Below are positions 33,011 through 38,072 of a stretch of 38,072 bases of DNA, piece by piece (position 1 is the stretch's first letter; every line of letters starts with the position of its first letter). The DNA comes from Verrucomicrobiota bacterium (GTDB lineage Bacteria; Verrucomicrobiota; Verrucomicrobiia; Limisphaerales; JACRJZ01). The stretch lies in NCBI GenBank assembly GCA_016219875.1, contig JACRJZ010000011.1, positions 1 through 38,072 on the forward strand, in the 5' to 3' direction. The notes beneath the pieces are model-generated. The model worked only from the letters and a program-made list of their open reading frames with translations. It was not told the origin of the DNA and did not search any database. A program made the translations under genes and the position numbers.

Positions 33011-35047
33011 ATGAAAAACATGACTCGCCTGCGTCTCCTCGCGCTGCTGGCCTTGCTCTCAACCCTCAACCTTCGACTCTCAACGGTGTCCGCCCAAAAC
33101 ACCGTCGTCACCTACCAAGGCCGGGTGCAAAGCGGCGGGAGCGACTTCAACGGCAGCGGCCAGTTCAAGTTCGCCCTGGTGACGAGCAGCAACGCCAACT
33201 CCCAGGCGACCGCCACGGCCACCGTCAGCGGCGGGTTCGTCACCATTTACATCGTCACGTTCGGCGGCAGCGGTTACGTCACGGCCCCGACGGTGACGAT
33301 TTCCGGCGGCGGCGGGTCCGGCGCGACAGCCACCGCCAGCATCACCGGCGGGGTGGTCACCCAGATCACCGCTGCCACGCCCGGCTCCGGCTACACCGGT
33401 GTGCCCACGGTGACGATCTCCGCGCCACCGGAGAACCTCTCCTACGCCACCTACTGGAGCAACGACGGCACGAGCGGCGCCGGGAGCGAACCGGCCGCCG
33501 CGGTGAGCGTGCCCGTGAGCAATGGCCTGTTCACCGTGCGCCTGGGCGACCCGGCGCTGGCCAACATGACGGCGCTGGGTGCGGGACTCTTCACACAGTC
33601 GGACCTCAAGCTGCGGATCTGGTTCAACGACGGCGTGAACGGGTTTGCGGTGTTGCATCCAGCCCAGCCGCTGACGGCCGCGCCGTATGCGCTGGTGGCC
33701 GGCACCGTCAGCCAGTTAAGTGGCCCCTACGGCAATGCGGTGGCCTTCGACAACCCAGCCAACAGTTTCAGGGGCAGCGGGGCGGGGTTGACTGCGCTGG
33801 ATGCCTCGCAACTGAGCCAGGGGACGGTGCCGGCGGAGCGGTTGCCAGGGAACCTGGTCCGGACGAACCAAGTCTGGCTGCTGGGGGGCAACAGCGGCAC
33901 GAGGGCGGGCACGCACTTCCTCGGCACCACCGATGACGAGCCGCTGGAATTCAAGGTGAACGGCCTGCGGGCATTGCGTTTGGAGAACAACGGTGACTCC
34001 GCGGATTTTGACACCACGCCCGACGGCGCGCCCAATGTGATTGGTGGTTCACCGTGGAACTTTGTGTCGGCGGGGGTCGTAGGTGCCACGATTGGCGGTG
34101 GCGGCGCGACAAACTATTACAGCGGTGGCTACACCAATTCGGCCTTATCAGACTTCGCCGTCGTGGGCGGGGGCTTGCACAATAACATCGGCTCCAGCTC
34201 AACTGCTGCGACCATCGCCGGGGGGCAATACCACAGCATCGGCACGGACTCCGAAGCCAGCGTGATAGGCGGAGGCTCCATGAACGACATCGAGCCAAAC
34301 TCCATATCTGCGACCATCGCGGGGGGCCAACGAAACGACATTCGCAACAACTCAGACAAAGCCACAATAGGCGGGGGCGAGAACAACACCATCGTGGACA
34401 ACTCTCATCACAGCGCCATTGGCGGGGGTGCTGGCAACACCATCGTCGGCAACGCCGCCTATGCCACCATTCCTGGAGGAGTCAACAACAATGCCACGAA
34501 CTATGCCTTTGCAGCCGGCAGCTACGCCCGGGCCCTTCACACCGGCGCGTTCGTCTGGAGCGACGGCGCGGGGACAGTCACAACCTCGGCTGCCGCCAAC
34601 TCCGTCACGATGCGCGGCCGAGGGGGCTTTCGTTTTCTTACCGGCAGCGGTTCGGGCGGCGCGCAATTAGCCGCCGGCGACACCAGTTGGTCGGTGTTAT
34701 CGGATCGCAACGTGAAGAAGGACTTTGCGCCGGTGGACAGCCAGGCGATTCTGGAGAAGCTTGCGGCCCTGCCGATCACCCAATGGCATTACCAGTGGGA
34801 AGAGCCAGGCGTCACGCCCCACATTGGGCCGATGGCCCAGGACTTCAAAGCGGCGTTCTATCCCGGCAGTGACGACAAGCGGATTACCACCCAGGAAGCC
34901 GACGGCGTGGCGCTGGCCGCAATCCAGGCCCTGAACCAGAAGCTGGACGAGCAACATGCCGAGTTGAAAGCCAAGGATGCCCGCATCGCCGCACTGGAAC
35001 AGGCGGTGGCTGAACTCAAGGCTGCGCTCCAACATCCGGCGAAGTAG
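33011..35047 (+). CDS. Secreted protein with YadA-like repeats and C-terminal S74 autochaperone domain, copy 1
   Basis: 678 residues from ATG 33011 ([28 protein letters not shown]), a Sec signal partly built from a heptanucleotide array. The mature N-terminus '[26 protein letters not shown]' is shared with the next gene. A Gly/Thr/Val repeat follows ('[24 protein letters not shown]'). About residues 355-500 contain 16-residue YadA-head-like repeats ('ATIAGGQxNxIxxNS'). The last ~115 residues form a Peptidase_S74-type intramolecular chaperone: S564 in SDRNVK, with the lysine five residues on, and a C-terminal coiled coil. In this family the chaperone trimerises the stalk and then cuts itself off. 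Likely a trimeric surface fibre or adhesin; a phage origin is possible but no phage genes are nearby. Confidence 0.85.
   Translation: MKNMTRLRLLALLALLSTLNLRLSTVSAQNTVVTYQGRVQSGGSDFNGSGQFKFALVTSSNANSQATATATVSGGFVTIYIVTFGGSGYVTAPTVTISGGGGSGATATASITGGVVTQITAATPGSGYTGVPTVTISAPPENLSYATYWSNDGTSGAGSEPAAAVSVPVSNGLFTVRLGDPALANMTALGAGLFTQSDLKLRIWFNDGVNGFAVLHPAQPLTAAPYALVAGTVSQLSGPYGNAVAFDNPANSFRGSGAGLTALDASQLSQGTVPAERLPGNLVRTNQVWLLGGNSGTRAGTHFLGTTDDEPLEFKVNGLRALRLENNGDSADFDTTPDGAPNVIGGSPWNFVSAGVVGATIGGGGATNYYSGGYTNSALSDFAVVGGGLHNNIGSSSTAATIAGGQYHSIGTDSEASVIGGGSMNDIEPNSISATIAGGQRNDIRNNSDKATIGGGENNTIVDNSHHSAIGGGAGNTIVGNAAYATIPGGVNNNATNYAFAAGSYARALHTGAFVWSDGAGTVTTSAAANSVTMRGRGGFRFLTGSGSGGAQLAAGDTSWSVLSDRNVKKDFAPVDSQAILEKLAALPITQWHYQWEEPGVTPHIGPMAQDFKAAFYPGSDDKRITTQEADGVALAAIQALNQKLDEQHAELKAKDARIAALEQAVAELKAALQHPAK
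33056..33083 (+). repeat. Degenerate heptanucleotide array inside the signal peptide region
   Basis: Four 7-nt units at 33056, 33063, 33070 and 33077 (CTCTCAA, CCCTCAA, CCTTCGA, CTCTCAA). They encode '[11 protein letters not shown]', the end of the signal peptide. Confidence 0.7.
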
Positions 35048-35386
35048 AGCCAGGCGGCATCAAGCTCCGTCGGTCGGGCTGCAAAGCGCAGACTCTCCAG
35101 TTTGCCGTGAGCTTCCAGTAGAACTGTAGCAGCCGATGTGAGGAGGCTCTGTTTCTTTTGAAGTTTGAGCCTCCTCACGTCGGCTGCTACGGGCCTCTGC
35201 ATTTGCCTCGCGTTTCCCAGGTTTCCCAAAGAACGGACGTGAGAACCGGCCAGTGGGCGGCGCGTTTCCGCAGCTTGCCGGCTGGAAGTCGGCGAATCCG
35301 CCCGTTGGCGACGGCACGAGAACAGCCTTCCCATCTTGCCGGGCTTGGCTCAGACTGCGCGCGTGTCAACCCTTAAAACTTGCTGT
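35048..35386. other. Intergenic region between the two S74 genes, with repeats
   Basis: No gene is supported. A decayed REP-like hairpin GCAGACT/AGTTTGC lies around 35081-35098. The second copy of the 64-bp palindrome follows (35126-35190). The rest, to the second S74 gene, shows only repeat-like fragments ('CAGCTTGCCGGCTGGAAG' near 35272). Confidence 0.6.
35126..35190. repeat. 65-bp palindromic repeat with GTAG ends, copy 2
   Basis: Arms 35126-35149 and 35167-35190 are complementary with a single mismatch, and match copy 1 (17045-17108) almost base for base, including most of the loop. Both copies lie just downstream of a + strand gene's stop codon. Confidence 0.88.
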
Positions 35387-37843
35387 ATGAAGACTGTCAA
35401 TACCCTCCTCTTGTCGGGTCTGTTCCTCCTCAACGTGAACCTCCGCGCCGCATCCCTCGGCACGGCCTTCACCTACCAAGGCCGCCTCGCCGAAAACGGC
35501 TCACCCGCCAACGGCGCTTACGAATTGCGCTTTGCGCTTTACGATCAAGACGAGGCAGGCAGCCGGGTCGGGCGCCTCCTCACCAACGCCCCCACGACCG
35601 TCGCCGATGGCTTGTTCTGCGTCTCGCTCGATTTCAAAGACCCACTGGACCTTCGGTTTGATGCCTTCACCGGCGATGCCCGCTGGCTGGAAATCGGCGT
35701 GCGCACCAATCGCGACCGGGGCGATTTCATCACGCTTAGCCCGCGCCAACCGCTCACGCCGACGCCGTACGCCCTGTTCGCGGGGGGAGCGCAAGCGGAC
35801 AGCATCACGGGTGTCCTACCTGACGCGCGGCTTTCCACCAACGTGGCCCGGCTCGACGGCAACGCCACCTTTGATGGCACGCTCACAGCCAACAACGAAC
35901 TGGCGTCGCTTCGCCTCCAGGTCGGCCTATGGTGCGAAGCCGGGCCAAACCTGACCACGGTCGCCGGTGGCCTCGCTAACACCAATCTCGGCTCTTGGTC
36001 CTTCCTCGGTGGGGGCACCACCAACACCATCCAGACCAATGCCACGCGGGCATTTCTCGGCGGCGGAGCGGGGAACACGATTCAATCCAACGCCGACCAC
36101 GCCACCCTGGGCGGCGGCTTGAACAACACGACCGGGGCCGATTACGCCACCGTACCGGGCGGGGCCAACAACTCGGCTTTGGGCGACTACAGCTTCGCCG
36201 CCGGTCGCCGCGCGAAAGCTCAACACGCGGGGGCCTTCGTTTGGGCCGATGATACGAGCGCGGACTTCGCCTCCACCGCGGGCAAACAGTTTCTGATCCG
36301 CGCCAATGGCGGCGTGGGCATCAACACCAACAACCCTCAGAGCGCACTCCACGTCGCGGGCACCGTCACCGCCAGCGGCTTCGTAGGTTCCGGTGCGGGC
36401 TTGACTGACTTGGATGCGGCCAACTTGGACGCCGGCACGCTGGCCGATGCGCGCCTGTCGGCGAACGTGGTCAAGCTCGACGCCAGCCAGACGTTTACCG
36501 GCCGGCCTGCGTTCAACGGCGGTTTTTCCGGTTCCTCCTCACCTTTCACCGTGGACAGCACGAACAAGATCAGCAACCTAAACGCGGATCTCCTCGACGG
36601 ACTGGATTCCTCCTTCCTGTGGAAACTTGGCGGCAACAGCGGCACCACCGCGGGCACGCACTTCCTTGGCACGACTGATAACGAGCCACTGGAATTCAAG
36701 GTTTACGGCATGCGCGCATTGCGGCTGGAATTCGGTCAAGGAAACGAGGGATCGCCGAACATCGTCAGTGGTTCACCCGCGAATCTGGTGGCGAGCGGCG
36801 TGGTAGGCGCAACCATCGCCGGGGGAGGGGCGACCAACTACTTCTCTTTGCCTCACCCGAACGTGATCCGATCTGACTTTGGCGTGATCAGTGGCGGTAG
36901 CAGCAACGTCATTGGTGCCGGGGCCAACTTCAGTGCGATTGCCGGGGGATCCCGAAACGAGGTCGGCACCAACTCCTCCGGCAGTACGATCGGAGGAGGA
37001 ACAGGCAACACTCTCGGTGCGGGCAGCCCTCGCAGCGTCATCGCGGGAGGAGAGTGGAACTCCCTCTACTCCGATCACGGCATCATTGGCGGCGGCAGCA
37101 ACAACGGCATTGAGACCGAGTCGGCCTACGCCGCCATCGCGGGTGGAGATCAGAACGGGATTGGGACACGGTCCGATCACAGCACCATTGGGGGAGGCCG
37201 CTACAATTTCATCAGGGACGATGCGAGCTATGCCACCATTCCCGGGGGCCTGGCTAACGCCGCCGCCAGTCACGCCTTTGCCGCGGGGAGTCACGCCAAA
37301 GCCACTCACGTCGGCAGCTTCGTGTGGTCCGACAGTTCCGCCACGGATTTTGGCTCCACGGCTGACGATCAAGTCAGTTTCCGCTGCAATGGCGGCGTAC
37401 GCTTCACCAGCGGCGGCCTCGGCGTGGATCAGACGGTGAGATGGAGCCCGGGCTCCGCTTCGTGGAGTTTCACCAGTGACCGCGCGGCCAAGGAAGGCTT
37501 CACGCCGGTGGACGGCCGGCAGGCGTTGGACAAAGTCGCCGGCCTGCCCATCACCGAATGGAACTACCGGGGCTACGCGCAACGCCATATCGGTCCGATG
37601 GCGCAAGACTTTCACACCGCCTTCCCGCTCAACGAAAGCGACACGACCCTCAACGATGCTGATCTGCATGGCGTGGCGCTGGCGGCCATCCAAGGCTTGA
37701 ACCAGAAGGTGGAAGAGCAACGTGCCGAGTTGAAAGCCAAAGACGTCCGCATCGCCGCGTTGGAAGCGCAAGCCGCCAAAGTCCAGGCGCTCGAACAAGC
37801 CGTGGCGGAGCTCAAGGCCGCGCTCCAACACCCGGCGAAGTAG
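35387..37843 (+). CDS. Secreted protein with YadA-like repeats and C-terminal S74 autochaperone domain, copy 2
   Basis: 818 residues from ATG 35387 (MKTVNTLLLSGLFLLNVNLRAAS), a Sec signal. The N-terminal 'FTYQGRLAENGSPANGAYELRFALYD' domain is homologous to copy 1. Two blocks of YadA-head-like repeats occur (about residues 185-290 and about 470-645; 'AIAGGSRNEVGTNSSGSTIGGGTGNTL'). Between them, a stretch that begins '[24 protein letters not shown]' is almost the same as in copy 1. The S74 domain has S697 in SDRAAK with lysine five residues on, and '[13 protein letters not shown]'. The C-terminal coiled coil ends exactly as in copy 1 ('[12 protein letters not shown]') but is 10 residues longer. 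Local duplication followed by divergence and block gain is the simplest history. Confidence 0.85.
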   Translation: MKTVNTLLLSGLFLLNVNLRAASLGTAFTYQGRLAENGSPANGAYELRFALYDQDEAGSRVGRLLTNAPTTVADGLFCVSLDFKDPLDLRFDAFTGDARWLEIGVRTNRDRGDFITLSPRQPLTPTPYALFAGGAQADSITGVLPDARLSTNVARLDGNATFDGTLTANNELASLRLQVGLWCEAGPNLTTVAGGLANTNLGSWSFLGGGTTNTIQTNATRAFLGGGAGNTIQSNADHATLGGGLNNTTGADYATVPGGANNSALGDYSFAAGRRAKAQHAGAFVWADDTSADFASTAGKQFLIRANGGVGINTNNPQSALHVAGTVTASGFVGSGAGLTDLDAANLDAGTLADARLSANVVKLDASQTFTGRPAFNGGFSGSSSPFTVDSTNKISNLNADLLDGLDSSFLWKLGGNSGTTAGTHFLGTTDNEPLEFKVYGMRALRLEFGQGNEGSPNIVSGSPANLVASGVVGATIAGGGATNYFSLPHPNVIRSDFGVISGGSSNVIGAGANFSAIAGGSRNEVGTNSSGSTIGGGTGNTLGAGSPRSVIAGGEWNSLYSDHGIIGGGSNNGIETESAYAAIAGGDQNGIGTRSDHSTIGGGRYNFIRDDASYATIPGGLANAAASHAFAAGSHAKATHVGSFVWSDSSATDFGSTADDQVSFRCNGGVRFTSGGLGVDQTVRWSPGSASWSFTSDRAAKEGFTPVDGRQALDKVAGLPITEWNYRGYAQRHIGPMAQDFHTAFPLNESDTTLNDADLHGVALAAIQGLNQKVEEQRAELKAKDVRIAALEAQAAKVQALEQAVAELKAALQHPAK

Positions 37844-37882
37844 GGCCAAGCTGGCATCAAGCTTGGTCTGGCACCGCCCGGC

Positions 37883-37901
37883 GTGCGGCTGTCCCAGCCG
37901 C
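37883..37901 (+). repeat. Short dispersed hairpin repeat, copy 2
   Basis: GTGCGGCTGTCCCAGCCGC, one base different from 6816-6834, with a perfect GCGGCT/AGCCGC stem. It is followed after 7 bp by a REP-like doublet. Confidence 0.65.
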
Positions 37902-37908
37902 CGTCCAA

Positions 37909-37946
37909 GTAGCGCAGGCTTTCCAGCCTGCCGTAGCGCCGACTTC
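37909..37946 (+). repeat. REP-like doublet, second unit truncated
   Basis: GTAG at 37909 with hairpin GCAGGCT/AGCCTGC (loop TTCC), then a second GTAG (about 37932) followed by CGCCGACTT, after which similarity to the 11430-11475 doublet ends. The order and spacing of the two units are the same as in that cluster. Confidence 0.75.
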
Positions 37947-37956
37947 CAAATAACAC

Positions 37957-38072
37957 TTACGCAGCGGGCTTCATCGCAACGAGTTCCCAGCCCAGCTCTT
38001 GGGCTTCGCGTCGCAGCCGTTTCATCCGCGCTTCGGCCGCTTTCAACTCATACACCGCCACGTCCAAGGGGA
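37957..38072 (-). CDS. C-terminus of an unidentified protein, possibly a transposase (truncated by window edge)
   Basis: Reading leftward from the right edge, an open frame of 37 codons ends in TAA at 37957-37959 (…VAVYELKAAEARMKRLRR, ending ELVAMKPAA). It is helical, with a Lys/Arg-rich heptad pattern. Tails of this kind ('…LGFELV…') end several IS transposases, so a transposase is my best guess, but the fragment is too short to assign. The codon pattern (GC-rich third positions) supports real coding. Confidence 0.45.
   Translation of the reverse strand, partial: PLDVAVYELKAAEARMKRLRREAQELGWELVAMKPAA

Overview
The window is high-GC bacterial chromosome and most resembles a member of the Verrucomicrobiota (Pedosphaera/Limisphaerales-like). 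I infer this from gene style: Tat-exported Gfo/Idh/MocA and TIM-barrel proteins, very large secreted He_PIG proteins ending in a 'TLQTSTNLTTW'-type C-terminus, GldF-like permeases, S74-tailed secreted proteins, and many small dispersed palindromic repeats. No rRNA, tRNA or CRISPR array is visible.

Layout. 1-138 is the 3' end (domains V and VI) of a group II intron whose body lies upstream. 232-3018 (-) encodes a TIR-domain protein with ten almost identical WD40 repeats. 3130-4311 (-) is a Tat-exported oxidoreductase. 4312-5033 is a gene-poor gap with an orphan + strand terminator and a double inverted repeat. 5034-6719 (-) is rimO, enlarged by inserted heptanucleotide repeats. 6861-11324 (-) is a 1487-residue secreted Ig-like protein. 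11325-11842 holds a cluster of REP-like palindromes next to an IS110-family transposase (11843-13129, +). 13319-14287 (+) is an exported sugar-isomerase-like TIM barrel. 14539-17022 (+) is an mlaE-mlaF-mlaD lipid-transport operon. 17124-17414 (-) is a 2Fe-2S ferredoxin. 17581-23519 (+) is a translationally coupled pair of hybrid histidine kinases with five receiver and two HPt domains in total. 23852-24679 (+) is an AT-richer singleton with a PD-(D/E)XK-like signature. 24798-27525 (-) is metK-ahcY, the SAM/SAH part of the methyl cycle, with a clear terminator. 27677-32623 (-) is three tandem paralogous ABC-2-type permeases. 33011-37843 (+) is two paralogous secreted proteins with YadA-like repeats and C-terminal S74 autochaperone domains. 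The right edge holds the C-terminus of another minus-strand gene.

The most unusual signal lies in the small repeats. (i) Degenerate arrays with a strict 7-nt period occur at six loci. Three are inside rimO, one fills most of the metK-ahcY gap up to the ahcY start codon, one abuts the ahcY stop codon, and one encodes part of a signal peptide. (ii) REP-like units, each GTAG followed by a short hairpin, occur singly, in doublets and as inverted pairs. One inverted pair is inserted in frame in a permease gene between 7-bp direct repeats. No RAYT transposase gene lies in the window, so the mobiliser must be elsewhere.
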